A stretch of DNA of 64,000 bases from Brassica napus (GCF_020379485.1 NW_026014690.1:372001-436000); one strand, 5' to 3'. Positions 43,391 through 54,961 are shown, counted from the first letter of the stretch. Made by a program: numbers and translations. The notes: generated from the letters alone by a model not told the origin.

Positions 43391-43880
43391 TGTTGAGATG
43401 AGAGAATAAAGAGTTGATATATTGAGAGAGGAAGAGAGTTGGAGTAGACAGTAACTTTGGAGTTTTACTGTGGTAACTTTAGTTTAACCACAGTAACAAC
43501 TTGGGAAGTTATCTGATGGCATGAGAAGGTAACTTAGTGAAGGGAAGAGAGTAAACTCGACCAAAGAGGATAAGGAAGGATAAGGGAGCCTTTGACAGCC
43601 TGTATGATGCTGGAAAGGAGAGGATGCTTTTCTACTAGTGCAAGCATGTGAGAAAGCACAGCCAAGTGATTCAAAAGGAGTTCCAGCCTGTCCTTTGACT
43701 ACACATGCTTATACATTTCGAAATTCCTTGTTGCTCTCTCCTTATATACTTGTAAACCCTCATCAGTATTAATTAATGGAGTTTTGAGTCTCTCTCTCTA
43801 GTCTCTCTCTTGTTCTTAATCTCTAATCTCTTTAATTCTCAGATTAAACTTAATCACTCTTTAAATCACAAAATCTAATA
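43391..43880 (+). repeat. Cop-V 5' LTR (490 bp)
   Basis: TGTTGAGATG...CTAATA, again TG...TA. TATA box is near 43745-43750. It contains a perfect 10-bp inverted repeat (TTACTGTGGT 43465-43474 / ACCACAGTAA 43487-43496). It lacks the GTAC cluster of the other copia LTRs. Confidence 0.94.
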
Positions 43881-44192
43881 TGGTATCAGAGCCAGGTTCC
43901 TTTAAAAGGAGAGAGTGATTTCGTTTTCTAAATGTCCTTGAGTGTTCTTGAGTGTTCTTGAGAGTTCTTGAGAGTTTGTCAAGAGCTAGATCCTTTAAAA
44001 GTCAAGTTGGTGTCTGTTGGTGTTTCTTTTGGAGAGTCAGCCTCAAGGGAGTCCCTTTAGGTGTTTGACAAGGTCAGAAGAGGGGTCTAGTTTGTGGTTA
44101 AGCTTGGCGTGTGAGATTAGAAGCATTTGGGGGAAGATCTAGGCTAAAGGTTGTTGCTTTAGGCTAAAGGTTGTTGCTTTAGGCTAAAGGAA
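43881..44192 (+). other. Cop-V leader with short tandem repeats
   Basis: Primer-binding site is at 43881-43893. Four ~10-bp GTTCTTGAGT-type repeats lie at about 43935-43978, and 2.5 copies of a 20-bp unit (AGGCTAAAGGTTGTTGCTTT) at 44141-44190, right before the ATG. Non-coding. Confidence 0.75.
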
Positions 44193-47100
44193 ATGGAGCT
44201 GCTTCAATCTGGTACAACAAGGCGTGAAGAGAAGAAAGAGAGAGGGAATGAGTGGGGGTGGTTCTCACAAATGAAAACAACTCTGAAAAGGTGTGGAGTT
44301 TGGAGAAACCATGAGAAGGAAGAGTCTTTGAAGGGTAAAGCTGCTGAGAAAGATCAGACAGCAAGAGAAACAAGTGGAGATTGCTTTAGTCTTGAAGAAA
44401 GTATACTGCTTGAGAAGATTGAAGATGTTTATGAGAACAAGATCAATCTTAGGAGAGTGTGTGAAGTCAAGAAGGTGATCAGTGAAGCTAAGCAAGGAAG
44501 AGAAGAGTTCAATAACCATGTGAGGAAGCTACAACACTTGTGGGTTGAACTACAAGGGTTGAGATCCCATGTGGATGGGGATGCTACACCAGAGCAAGAG
44601 ATGGTCTTGAAGCTCTTGGCGAGCATGGAGTCATCATATGGGTGGCTGGTGGAGATGGTTCTAAGAGGGGAACAGCTTCCGGAAATGGAAGAGATCTGTG
44701 TGCTTATAAGAAGGGCGTATGAGATAATGAGAGATGATGAGAGGCTAACCATGAGTAGGAGTGAGAGCTCATGGAAGCCAAATGGGAGTAGGAGTGAGAG
44801 CTTCCAGAAGCTAACCATGAGTAGGAGTGAGGGCTCATGGAGGCTAACCGGGAGTAGGAGTGAGGGCTTCCGGAAGAGGAGGAGGTGCAGAATGCTATCC
44901 AAAGCTTATGTCAACATAGGAAAGGGTAGGAAGAGAGTTGTGGGAGAGTGTTCTTACTCAGCCTACATGGGGGAATCAGTAGAAGACAGTGGGGTGTTAA
45001 GAGAGCAGGAGAAAGGGAGTGGAGCTGATGATCGCATCACCAGGAAGGAATGGAGAGTGTTCATGGAACATGTACAAGCCTTAGCAGCAAGCAAGAAGCA
45101 TGCTATACAATCCGGAGCTTCTAAACCCATGGTGATTGATTCTGGAGCAAGTCATCATATGATCAGTGATAGGAGGCTTATAAGTGAGATCAAGGCTGCA
45201 ACAGGGAGTGTTAGGATAGCTAATGGTGCTATGATCCCAATAGAAGGAGTGGGAAAGCTCAGACTGTTTGAGAAGGACACGGCTGCCTTCTACATGCCTC
45301 AGTTCACTTCAAATCTATTATCTGTGAAGAAAGCTACCATTGATCTTGATTGTCAAGTAGTATTCAGACCTGATGAAGTTGAGTTTCAAGATTTGAAGAC
45401 TGGGAGAGTCATTGGCAGAGGAGACAGCAAGAATCAGCTATACCACCTCGACTTGGCTAAGACCTCTAATCCCTTTGATTCTATTTGCTTGAGTAGTACT
45501 GCTGAGAAGATTGATAGTATTACTTGGCATGCTAGATTAGGACATCCTCATGCTCGTGCCATTGAATTGATAATCCCTAATATGTCATTCAATCACTTGG
45601 ATTGTGAAGCATGCATATTAGGAAAGCATTGTAGGACTGTTTTCCCAACATCTAAGACTACTTATGAGCATTGCTTTGATCTAGTTCACTCGGATGTGTG
45701 GACCGCTCCATGCATGTCTAGAGACAGCCATAAATACTTTGTAACATTCATTGATGAGAAGTCTAAGTATACATGGCTCACATTGCTTCCATCTAAAGAT
45801 AAGGTGCTAGAAGCGTTTATGAACTTCCAAGCATATGTATCTAATCAATACAATGCTACTGTGAAGGTACTGAGATCAGACAATGGAGGTGAATACATCA
45901 GCAATGCCTTCAAGAGTCATCTAGCCAAGCATGGGATTGTGCATCAGACCAGTTGTCCCTACACACCACAGCAGAATGGTGTAGCTGAGAGGAAGAATAG
46001 GCACTTGATGGAGGTTGCTAGGTCGATGATGTTTCATGCAAATGTCCCAAAACGTTTTTGGGGAGATGCTGTACAGACTGCTTGCTATCTCATCAACCGG
46101 ATCCCAACCAAGATACTGAAGAATCTGTCTCCATTTGAGGTGCTGAATAAGAGCAAGCCTTTTATTGATCACCTACGGGTATTTGGGTGTGTATGCTATG
46201 TCATGAGTCCAGGAGAACAGAGAAACAAGCTGGAGGCAAAGAGCACTAAGGCTATGTTCATTGGATACTCTATCACTCAGAAGGGATACAAGTGCTATGA
46301 TCCTGAAGCAAGGAGAGTGATGGTATCTAGAGAAGTGAAGTTTATTGAATCAAAAGGGTATTATGAAGAAAAGGAGTGGGAAAATCTGAAGGATTTGTCT
46401 CAAGCTCCATCTGATAGAGCAACAACACTGAGGGTGCTGTTGGAGAAGCTAGGGATAGGGTTATCCCAGGATCAGGAATCTGGAAGAAGAGAGTCTTCCA
46501 ATCCGACTAGTGAAGCTGAAAGAACAACTCCTCTTGATCATGAGAGGGGGAATGGAACTGAATCTCATGAGCAAGTGCATAATCAAGATTCAGGCCAGCA
46601 TAATCAAGAGGTGACACAGGAAGTAGAGAGTGGTGCTCAGTCTAGTGGAGATGGGCAAAGAGAGTCTAATGGCTCAGATGAGAGTGGTACTCAGTCTAGT
46701 GGAGATTGGGAAGTGGATCCTGATGGGTCAAATGAGAGTGGTGCTCAATCAAGTGAAGATGGGCAAGAGCCACAAGAAGAACAAGTTCAGGAGCTGAGGA
46801 GGAGCACAAGGGTGAAGAGAGATGCTTCCAACTGGGTAAACACGAGAGTGTACTACAATGCCCAGGCTGTGGAGCATCCTTCTCAAGCTATGTGTTCCTT
46901 TGCAGAGTTTCCAGACGAGCATATAGCCTTCACAGTAAGCTTGGATGAGAGCTATATTCCAAGGACATATGAAGAAGCTATGGCTTTAAAGGAGTGGAGA
47001 GATTCAGTTGCTGATGAGTCCGGAGCCATGATTAAGAATGAAACATGGTATGAGAGTGAGCTGCCTAAAGGGAAGAAGGCAGTGACTAGTAAATGGGTGT

Positions 47101-48384
47101 TCACAATCAAGTTTCATCCTGATGGAAGAATAGAGAGGCGCAAGTCTAGGTTGGTGGCAAGAGGATTTACTCAGACATATGGTGAGGACTATGTTGAGAC
47201 CTTTGCTCCTGTGGCTAAACTTCATACTATCAGGATTGTATTATCTTTAGCTGTGAATCTTGAGTGGGATTTGTGGCAAATGGATGTGAAGAATGCATTC
47301 CTTCAAGGAGAGTTGGAAGATGAAGTATACATGCATCCACCACCAGGTCTTGAACATCTAGTAAAGAAGGGTAATGTGTTGAGGTTGAGGAAAGCTATCT
47401 ATGGTCTCAAGCAGTCTCCAAGGGCGTGGTACAACAAGTTGAGTACTACACTGAATGGGAGAGGGTTCAGAAAGTCAGAATTGGATCACACTCTCTTTAC
47501 CCTAACCACCTCATCTGGTATTGTGGTATTACTTGTGTATGTGGATGATATCATCATCACAGGCAGTGATAAGGAAGGCATCAAGGCTACAAAGGAGTAT
47601 CTCAAGGCAAGCTTTGAGATTAAAGACTTGGGGGAAATGAAGTATTTTCTTGGGATTGAGATATGCAGATCAAAGGAAGGATTGTTCATGTCTCAAAGGA
47701 AGTATGTGATTGATCTATTGAAGGGAGCAGATGCCTATGGAGGAAAGACAGCCAAGATGCCAATGGAGGATGGGTACAAGGTTCCACGTGAGGGGGAGAT
47801 TGAGGATAGCAAGCCATTCCATGATCCTAAGCTGTATAGGAAGCTAGTGGGGAAGTTGATTTATCTTACCATTACTAGACCTGATGTATGCTTTGCGGTG
47901 AATCAAGTCAGTCAACACATGCAAGTTCCTAAGGAGCACCACTGGCGGATGGTGGAAAGGATCTTGATGTATCTGAATGGAACTACTGGTCTTGGAGTAT
48001 GGATGGGATGTAACAAGAGTACTGAGGTTGTAGGCTACTGTGATGCGGATTGGGCTGGTGATAGAGCAGATAGAAGATCAACCACAGGCTATTGTACATT
48101 CATTGGTGGTAACTTGGTCACTTGGAAGAGTAAGAAGCAGAAGGTAGTGTCTTGTTCCAGTGCTGAGGCCGAGTATAGAGCAATGCTGAAGCTTACAAAT
48201 GAGCTAGTGTGGATAAAAGGGATTTTGAAGCATCTGGAGATTATTCAAGCAACGCCAATGACAATGCATTGTGATAATCAAGCAGCTATCCACATTGCAT
48301 CTAACTCTGTGTTCCATGAGAGAACAAAGCACATTGAGGTTGATTGTCACAAGGTGAGGCAGATGATGATTCTTGGGGTGATTC
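44193..48384 (+). pseudogene. Cop-V Gag-Pol polyprotein (interrupted near its end)
   Basis: About 1397 codons from ATG 44193. The Gag is recognisable by its WFSQMKTTLKRCGVW start and a helical region, but it has no zinc knuckle. At ~185-232 it has four SRSE repeats followed by the basic stretch RKRRRCRM. Then come protease (IDSGASHHMISD ~312), integrase (HARLGHPH, CEACILGKHC, HSDVWTAP, RSDNGGEY, AERKNRH), RT (WQMDVKNAFLQGE, YVDDIIITGSD) and RNase H up to MILGVI. The stop at 48395 lies in the inserted LARD LTR. The missing C-terminus is at 59510-59626, so the gene is broken only by this insertion complex. Confidence 0.93.
44749..44880 (+). repeat. In-frame 66-bp tandem duplication encoding SRSE repeats
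   Basis: Two ~66-bp units, each with two GTAGGAGTGAG words, encode TMSRSE..S/GSW..GSRSE..F. It sits where the Gag zinc knuckle is in the sister subfamily. It is conserved in Cop-VI (about 58625-58760, minus). Confidence 0.8.
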
Positions 48385-48631
48385 TGTTGAACTGAAGAGA
48401 AGATAGAGCTTGTACAACAATAGGGAAAGCTCTAGAAGATGTCAAGAAGAGTTCAATCAAGCTTCAGAAGAGTTCTGAAGTAGTTATCTTGGGGAGTTAA
48501 GTCTAGGAAAGACTTAGACTGATCATGTGAAGGCTTTGGGAGAGTCTTAAGGCTTCAGAAGTGGTCTGATGAGTGTGCAAAGATAGGAATGACTTAGACA
48601 CCATTTAGAGAAGATTTGGGTCAGACAGTAA

Positions 48632-48659
48632 CTCCAAAGTTACCACAGTAACTTTGGAG
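48632..48659 (+). promoter_or_regulatory. Perfect 12-bp inverted repeat in LARD U3
   Basis: CTCCAAAGTTAC and GTAACTTTGGAG separated by CACA. Repeated at 53804-53831 in the other LTR. Role unknown. Confidence 0.6.
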
Positions 48660-48705
48660 AGTTACCACAATAAGATTGGAGAAGTTTGGGCAAGTTGGTG
48701 TAAAA

Positions 48706-48787
48706 GTGAATAGTGAATCACTAGTCACTATTCAGGTTGAGTATTCACTATTTGGGTCACTATTCAGGATGTGAAGAGTGAATAGTG
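48706..48787 (+). promoter_or_regulatory. CACTATTC/GAATAGTG motif cluster in LARD U3
   Basis: Five copies in both orientations, one degenerate, within 82 bp. A perfect 10-bp inverted repeat TGAATAGTGA (48707-48716) / TCACTATTCA (48725-48734) is included. Duplicated at 53878-53959. It may bind a dimeric factor; this is inference. Confidence 0.5.
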
Positions 48788-49554
48788 TATGGATAAGGCA
48801 CCAAGGTTTGAATCTAGTCAAAGGGAATCAAGAAGATGCTGTGTGGAGCTGATTGGTTACTTTGGGGCATGGACAGGCTGGCTGTTGCTGTAAAGGAAGA
48901 GCAGCCACGACCATGCACCTAGACTGACCTGTGGACAGATACAAAGGAGCCTAAGGAGAGCCAATTACAGCACAGCTTCAGTTTGAATTAAAGCAAAGGC
49001 GCCAGCTGCTTACTCCAATCAGAATCAAGAGGAACAAGACCATCTCATCCTATCCATCCATTTAAACTTCAAGTATTATCAGCCATTAGATGTAGGTTTA
49101 TGATTTGCTCTTGTAAAGGCATATATAAACTCATAAGTGGCGTTTTGTAAAGCTTAAGTGAGTAAGGGGGTTTCCCTTCTCCTTCTCTAATCTGAAACAC
49201 TAATCTTCAGTCTCTGATTCTCTCAGTCTCTCTCTAGTCTCTTAAGTCTCTTAATCTCTGTTCTTAAGTCTCTCACATACTCATAAACACTCTCACCAAT
49301 CCTTTTCTCTATATCACCTAGAACAAGCTCTAAGCATTCTTCATTGAAGCTTATACACACACACATACTACCAGAGTAGAGATCTCTTTAAAAATCATAT
49401 GGTATCAGAGCCAGGTTCATCAGAGCCTGGTTGAAGCTTCCACAAGTCCACAGCTCACTCCTCAGCTCAAATCCAAACCTTGAAGCCATTTCTATGCGAT
49501 TTCAGTTTCTACAAGAAGATGAAGGCTGAAGCCATGGTGTGTGTGTTCTTGGTT

Positions 49555-49640
49555 CCTCATCCTGTTCTCTATCCGTCCAGATGGTGATTCTCCTTGGAAG
49601 CAAAGGTGTATGGAGAGGCCTAGCAGACCAGACTCCAAGG
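49555..49640 (+). pseudogene. Possible gag relic at the LARD 5' end
   Basis: One frame reads QMVILLGSKGVWRGL shortly after the PBS, resembling RMVKTAVGSKGLWGHI near the start of the copia Gag and at a comparable distance from the PBS. It suggests the LARD descends from an autonomous copia element. The match is short, so this is tentative. Confidence 0.4.
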
Positions 49641-50099
49641 CGCCTTGTCCAAGAGAAGTTCTCATCCTGTTACAAACAAGATGGTGTCATAAACTTGGGG
49701 CAAAGAAGTTATGAAGAAAGGAGGGGTCTTTTGAGTTGATGGTACAAGATGGTGGCCATGAACTGAAGGAGAAGGAGATGGAGGACAATCCAGACTCTTA
49801 GATCCAACAAAAGTCAAGGCTGGGTTCATAAAATGCAAAAGGAACCAACCTGGTTCCTTGCTGTAAGCGATTCTATATAAACCATCTTGATAATGAGCTT
49901 GTGTTGTTGACTGGTTATAATGTGTGATGTGATTGAAAACCTGAGGATTGTTAAAGATTGATAAATTAAAATGTTTAGAATCTGTCCCAGGATACTTTAA
50001 GAGCTTTGTTTGGTGACTGAATGTGATTAATATGCTTAGCTTCGTTTCATAGTGATGCTTAGTGTGATTAACTGAATCTGCTTGCATACATGGATTGAA

Positions 50100-50640
50100 A
50101 CTGAATTTAAAGCTGTTGCATATAGTCTTGTGGCTGTCTTACATTGAAGCATTAGATTCATGTCTAAAGTGCTGAGTAAAGAAGCTTTTAAAAGTGCCTA
50201 AGTAACTTGTCTTGAATCTGTTAGGATCTTGCTTGTACTTAGAGAGCTAGCTTGCAAAGAATAGAACTTGATAATGCCTTGTGTCTATCTGTTGCATTGC
50301 TTGTAATATTGGGAATCAAACTTGATGATTTATTAATCAAGTTTTGACATCAATACTATTGAAAATGGTTAAATGCTTAATGTCAGCTCTAAATTAACTT
50401 GTCTTGTTAAGATGATAGATTATAGTATCTAATCATACTTGCTTTCATGAGTTAGAAACTGATTAAGATTAATGCATACTGCCTTGTTGCTGCCTTGTAT
50501 TGTTGCATTTAGATTAAAGTCTAAGTTGCATATTAAGGAGTGATTAAAATTGCCTAAATACTTTGACTTGAATCTGATAAGGTCTTGCTTAGTATTTAGA
50601 GAATGGTTGCTTGCATAGATAAGAACTTGACATTGTCTTG
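50100..50640 (+). repeat. Diverged ~360-bp tandem duplication in LARD interior
   Basis: Similar word order (GTCTTGAATCTG..AGGATCTTGCTTGTACTTAGAGA / GACTTGAATCTGATAAGGTCTTGCTTAGTATTTAGAGA types) occurs near 50215 and 50575. Weaker echoes, each beside a long A-tract, are near 51760 and 52080. Confidence 0.5.
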
Positions 50641-52331
50641 ATTCTATCTAATGTTATAAAGCTTGAGACATTGGTGATCAAACTTGATGAGGTCAAGGAT
50701 TGATCCCAATGCAATTGTGTCTTATCTTGGCTAGAGTTTGAGTGATGTTTCAGGTTCACAAAAGGTGTTCCTAGTTCATCATCAAATCCGAGTTTAAAGA
50801 GAAAGAATGGTGTCCATTGTGTGTGCAATGGAGAGTTACTACAAGAAGGGTGAAGCGCAGATGGTTGTAAAACCCACTTGAAGCTCACTGGTCTTCCTAC
50901 TACCATTGCAAGTAATTGAAGAAGAAGCCAACCGGGTCTAGGCAGTGGCGTGCCTATTCAAGAGGGTGCTCAAACTAAGACAGAGCACTCTTGGCTGTGT
51001 GAAGAAGAAGGCTACTCTATCAAGGCGGCCTCTATTGTGAGGTGATTGAAGAAGTAGCTGAAGCATCCACAAGCATTCCATCATGGTGGTGAATTCAGGA
51101 GGGTGATTGCAATAAGAGAAGAAGAAGAAGTAAGGATTCAAGTGGTAACTTTGAGAACCATTTCTCATCATCTTAACCAAGGGAGTAAACCTAATCTCAT
51201 CTATCTTAATATGTCTTGATAGGTTCATCATCTGATTATACTATGTGCTTTCCCTAATTCCATTAAGAGTTTATAGCCTCTAGTAGAATGTCTAGGCTAA
51301 TTGCACTGAAATTGTTTTGCTGCTGCATTGTCATATTGATAGTAAGTAATGTCTAGAGTCCCAGAATCTCATGTTCTGTTTATTGCATTGTCTTGAGGAT
51401 TGTCATAGCTTGAATCATCATGAATGTGTTGTAGAATTGAGTAGAATGTCTCTGCTGCTTGCATCATGATTGATAAGTTATTTTGCATACATAAGCATAT
51501 CTCATACTGTCTAAGTTCAATCCTATTGTTATCTGATGCTATTGTCTATGTTTAATCCATCAATGAAAGTCTTGCATCAATTAGAAATTGTCTAAGTTGT
51601 TTGCATCATTGGTTTTGATTGAAACTGTTGTGCATAGCCTTAATATTGCTCATGGATTGAACCTGTTGCATTCATATAGCTAAAGCTTTAAGATTGTGCA
51701 TTCATATAGTAATGCATTTAAAAATGAGCCTAAATTGCAAATGTACTGATAGGCTTGCATTGCATTTAGAGAACTTAAAAAAAAAAAAAAAAAAAATAGA
51801 ACTTGCATTGCCATTATTAGAGATTGAAATCTACTTGTCTTGACTCAGTCCAGTTCTGATTGTTGCTATGCCATAGTTAAATCCATCAGTGATGTCTTAT
51901 AAGCACTTAGAAGTATGTCTAAGCTATTTGAATCATTGGCTTTGATAAAACTAGTGAGCATAAGCATGAATTGAGTCACTCTTGTCGCCTTGATTGCATA
52001 AGTATCATCTAGACTTGTGTTCAATTTAGATTGAATCTGTTTCATTCATATAGTTAGTGTGTAACCTAATGCAGTCATCTATTGTTGCATTTAAAAAAAA
52101 AAAAAAAAAACAAAACTGAATTGATTGTCTTTGCTTGATTGTCTTGATTGTCTAGCTTGTTTCAAGTATTATATATTATTGTGGCATTGGTGATCAAACA
52201 GGATGGATAATCTTGGTTTGATCCCAATGGGATGATCTGATCTTGCATTGAGTTGTGGTGGTGTTAGGTGCACAAGGAATGGGATACATGTAACTCGCCA
52301 ACAACCAAGAATGTAAAGACAAAGGTCTTGT

Positions 52332-52490
52332 GCCATTGCATATCATCACTAGGACATGTTAGTCCATAATCTACAGGAAGTGTAGTGTGATTTAGTATGC
52401 AATGAGAGATAGCCATTGCATAATACCATTGGACATATCTAGTCCTTAGTCTACAGGAAGTGTAGCATTGGTCATTATGCAATGAGAGGT
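52332..52490 (+). repeat. Imperfect ~80-bp tandem duplication with CATTGCATA/TATGCAATG ends
   Basis: Two units share GCCATTGCATA, TAGTCC, CTACAGGAAGTGTAG and TATGCAATGAGAG. Each unit's ends are inverted, so each could fold on itself. Confidence 0.6.
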
Positions 52491-53087
52491 GTGTCTTGTG
52501 AGACTCTCTATGGTGATTCAAACACCCTAGTTCCTGGTTAAGGAAGAGAGTAAACTCACAAGAAGAAAGCTATCATGAAAGATGATAGTTATTAGACCAT
52601 GGAGATGCATAGGATCATCACAAGCTTAGCTCCTTCTAGTCTCGGTTCTAAGCTTGAGGGGGAGTCTTAATGCATATGATCCATGGCAAGAGGCTGTTCA
52701 GAGCAGCCTTGGCGAGTGAGGAGGAAGGCTCTCCATCAATGCGGCTTCAATGAGAGGTGATTGAGGAGAAGCTGATCAATCCATTCTGCCTTTCCAAGAA
52801 GTTGATGATGCCATGAAGATGGTGCATTGAGAGAGTTTGGAAACTCACAAAAACACAAGGGAAGTTCCCTTAGACCTTGAAAACTCTTTTCAATCTTTTT
52901 CATTCATCTTATTCATTGCTTGTGCTTGAAAAGATACTTAAGATGATTATGATTGAATTGTGAGATTGTGTGCATCAAGTATGATGCAGGATATTCATTT
53001 TCTTGTTTTTGATAGGTACTGATGCACCTTTGGGATAATGTATCAGGTACCATTGCTTGAGCCTCACTAAAGATGTTCCTGGTCAGT

Positions 53088-53290
53088 TCCTAGCTTCTCT
53101 AAGATGGCTGAGAAGTCTGTTGAGAGGGGGAGATCCAAACCAGTTTTATGAAGAGGGCAAGCCGTGTGTGAAGTGTTGATCAGCCTCACTAGTGTTTTGA
53201 AGATGATCTGGTCGTGTCCTAGCTTCTCTAAGATGGCTGTGAAGTCAGTTGAGAGGGGGAGACTTCAAACCGGTTCCATGAAGAGGTGAA
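53088..53290 (+). repeat. ~130-bp direct repeat with purine tracts near the LARD 3' end
   Basis: CCTAGCTTCTCTAAGATGGC...GTTGAGAGGGGGAGA...TGAAGAG occurs near 53090 and again near 53219. Each copy holds an AGAGGGGGAGA tract resembling a polypurine tract. Confidence 0.7.
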
Positions 53291-53445
53291 GCTGAAGTGT
53301 GAAGTATGAAGTGTGCGCAAAGCTGTGAAGAGTTGCTGCACCTGTTAGGCCGTGATCCAGAGCTTCTTGTGTCCAACCACATTGGTTCTAAGGCACAAGA
53401 GCTCACTGGCCAATCCCTAGGCTTTGGAGAGCTCTACTCTTTTTC

Positions 53446-53484
53446 CCTTGCAAGGTTTTGTCCCAATGGGTTTTCCTTGTAAGG
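53446..53484 (+). other. Conserved 3' hairpin (LARD)
   Basis: Arms CCTTGCAAGG and CCTTGTAAGG (10 pairs, one G-U) enclose TTTTGTCCCAATGGGTTTT (53456-53474). Its retention in an element with no coding capacity argues for a cis-acting role. Confidence 0.78.
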
Positions 53485-53556
53485 TTTTTAATGAGGGAGA
53501 CTCTTCAGAGTTCCAAGCTTGGCTTAGGATCTCCTAAAGTCAAGCTTGAGGGGGAG

Positions 53557-54571
53557 TGTTGAACTGAAGAGAAGATAGAGCTTGTACAACAATAGGGAAA
53601 GCTCTAGAAGATGTCAAGAAGAGTTCAATCAAGCTTCAGAAGAGTTCTGAAGTAGTTATCTTGGGGAGTTAAGTCTAGGAAAGACTTAGACTGATCATGT
53701 GAAGGCTTTGGGAGAGTCTTAAGGCTTCAGAAGTGGTCTGATGAGTGTGCAAAGATAGGAATGACTTAGACACCATTTAGAGAAGATTTGGGTCAGACAG
53801 TAACTCCAAAGTTACCACAGTAACTTTGGAGAGTTACCACAATAAGATTGGAGAAGTTTGGGCAAGTTGGTGTAAAAGTGAATAGTGAATCACTAGTCAC
53901 TATTCAGGTTGAGTATTCACTATTTGGGTCACTATTCAGGATGTGAAGAGTGAATAGTGTATGGATAAGGCACCAAGGTTTGAATCTAGTCAAAGGGAAT
54001 CAAGAAGATGCTGTGTGGAGCTGATTGGTTACTTTGGGGCATGGACAGGCTGGCTGTTGCTGTAAAGGAAGAGCAGCCACGACCATGCACCTAGACTGAC
54101 CTGTGGACAGATACAAAGGAGCCTAAGGAGAGCCAATTACAGCACAGCTTCAGTTTGAATTAAAGCAAAGGCGCCAGCTGCTTACTCCAATCAGAATCAA
54201 GAGGAACAAGACCATCTCATCCTATCCATCCATTTAAACTTCAAGTATTATCAGCCATTAGATGTAGGTTTATGATTTGCTCTTGTAAAGGCATATATAA
54301 ACTCATAAGTGGCGTTTTGTAAAGCTTAAGTGAGTAAGGGGGTTTCCCTTCTCCTTCTCTAATCTGAAACACTAATCTTCAGTCTCTGATTCTCTCAGTC
54401 TCTCTCTAGTCTCTTAAGTCTCTTAATCTCTGTTCTTAAGTCTCTCACATACTCATAAACACTCTCACCAATCCTTTTCTCTATATCACCTAGAACAAGC
54501 TCTAAGCATTCTTCATTGAAGCTTATACACACACACATACTACCAGAGTAGAGATCTCTTTAAAAATCATA
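53557..54571 (+). repeat. LARD 3' LTR (1015 bp)
   Basis: Looks identical to 48385-49399. The base after 54571 begins the Cop-VI LTR remnant instead of a duplicated GATTC. Confidence 0.93.
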
Positions 54572-54853
54572 TGAGTGTTCTGATCCTTACAGCCTGTCAC
54601 AGCCTGGCATGCTCTTCCCTTATCCTCTCAACGTTCTGATCCTTCTCCTCTTGAGTAACTCTTCCGCGTTTACCATTTCACTTGGGCAATGCATGGTAAG
54701 TTTTGGTCGAGGCTTGGATGGTACGGACTGTACGGCTTGTACGGCCTTGTACGGACGTCCGTACCATACTCTCTCTAAACTCCACTCTGCCTCATCTCTT
54801 CATCTCCTCAACTCCTCTTCTCTTCTCACTTATATGCTTAACTCAACTCAACA
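54572..54853 (-). repeat. Cop-VI 3' LTR remnant
   Basis: U3 portion with GTAC cores at 54721, 54730, 54739, 54749 and 54761, ending CTCAACA beside the polypurine tract at 54854-54862. The R/U5 part is missing. Confidence 0.85.
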
Positions 54854-54920
54854 CTCCCCCTCAAGCTTAGCTTTGTGAAAGCCTAAGCTTGGAAAGCCAC
54901 AAGATCTTCCTCATTAAAAA

Positions 54921-54961
54921 CCTCACCAAAGAAAACCCAATGGGATAAAACTTTGATGAGG
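54921..54961 (-). other. Conserved 3'-UTR hairpin (Cop-VI)
   Basis: Same stem and loop as Cop-IV (arms 54921-54931 and 54951-54961), in line with a shared 3' module. Confidence 0.75.

Larger units (their letters stand above)
48385..49399 (+). repeat. LARD 5' LTR (1015 bp)
   Basis: TGTTGAACTG...ATCATA. TATA box (ATATATAAA) is near 49126-49134. It contains a 12-bp perfect inverted repeat (48632-48643 / 48648-48659, 4-nt loop), sharing GTAACTTTGG words with the Cop-V LTR, and a CACTATTC/GAATAGTG cluster at 48706-48787. Confidence 0.93.
49400..53556 (+). other. LARD internal region, non-coding
   Basis: Starts with the PBS and ends with the PPT. No frame longer than ~140 codons, and those present have low-complexity translations with no recognised domain. 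It contains A-tracts at 51777-51797 and 52093-52110, diverged internal repeats, extra purine tracts (near 52658, 53127, 53254) and the conserved 3' hairpin. Origin of most of it is unrecognised. Confidence 0.75.
48385..54571 (+). mobile_element. LARD: non-coding copia-type element with 1015-bp LTRs
   Basis: LTRs at 48385-49399 and 53557-54571 look identical. PBS TGGTATCAGAGCC is at 49400-49412 and polypurine tract GAGGGGGAG at 53548-53556. The 4.16-kb internal region has no credible long ORF. It is therefore a large retrotransposon derivative that must borrow proteins, probably from the copia elements sharing its PBS, PPT, LTR termini and 3' hairpin. The left flank is Cop-V coding sequence (GATTC). 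The right flank is an LTR remnant of Cop-VI, so no TSD is visible and the right side has been rearranged. Confidence 0.88.

Noticed and set aside
43137..43409. A 90-aa gene spanning the satellite edge
   Set aside because: It starts in a satellite monomer and ends in a Cop-V LTR; only the middle (CRM-1 LTR tail) has meaning.
49662..50087. 141-aa minus-strand frame in the LARD as a captured host gene
   Set aside because: Composition is irregular, it has no recognisable domain or start context, and it overlaps the plus-strand gag relic region; not enough support.
51777..52110. Long A-tracts as signs of processed retrocopies in the LARD
   Set aside because: Neither tract ends a recognisable transcript or has a target duplication; they sit in diverged internal repeats and may be simple slippage.
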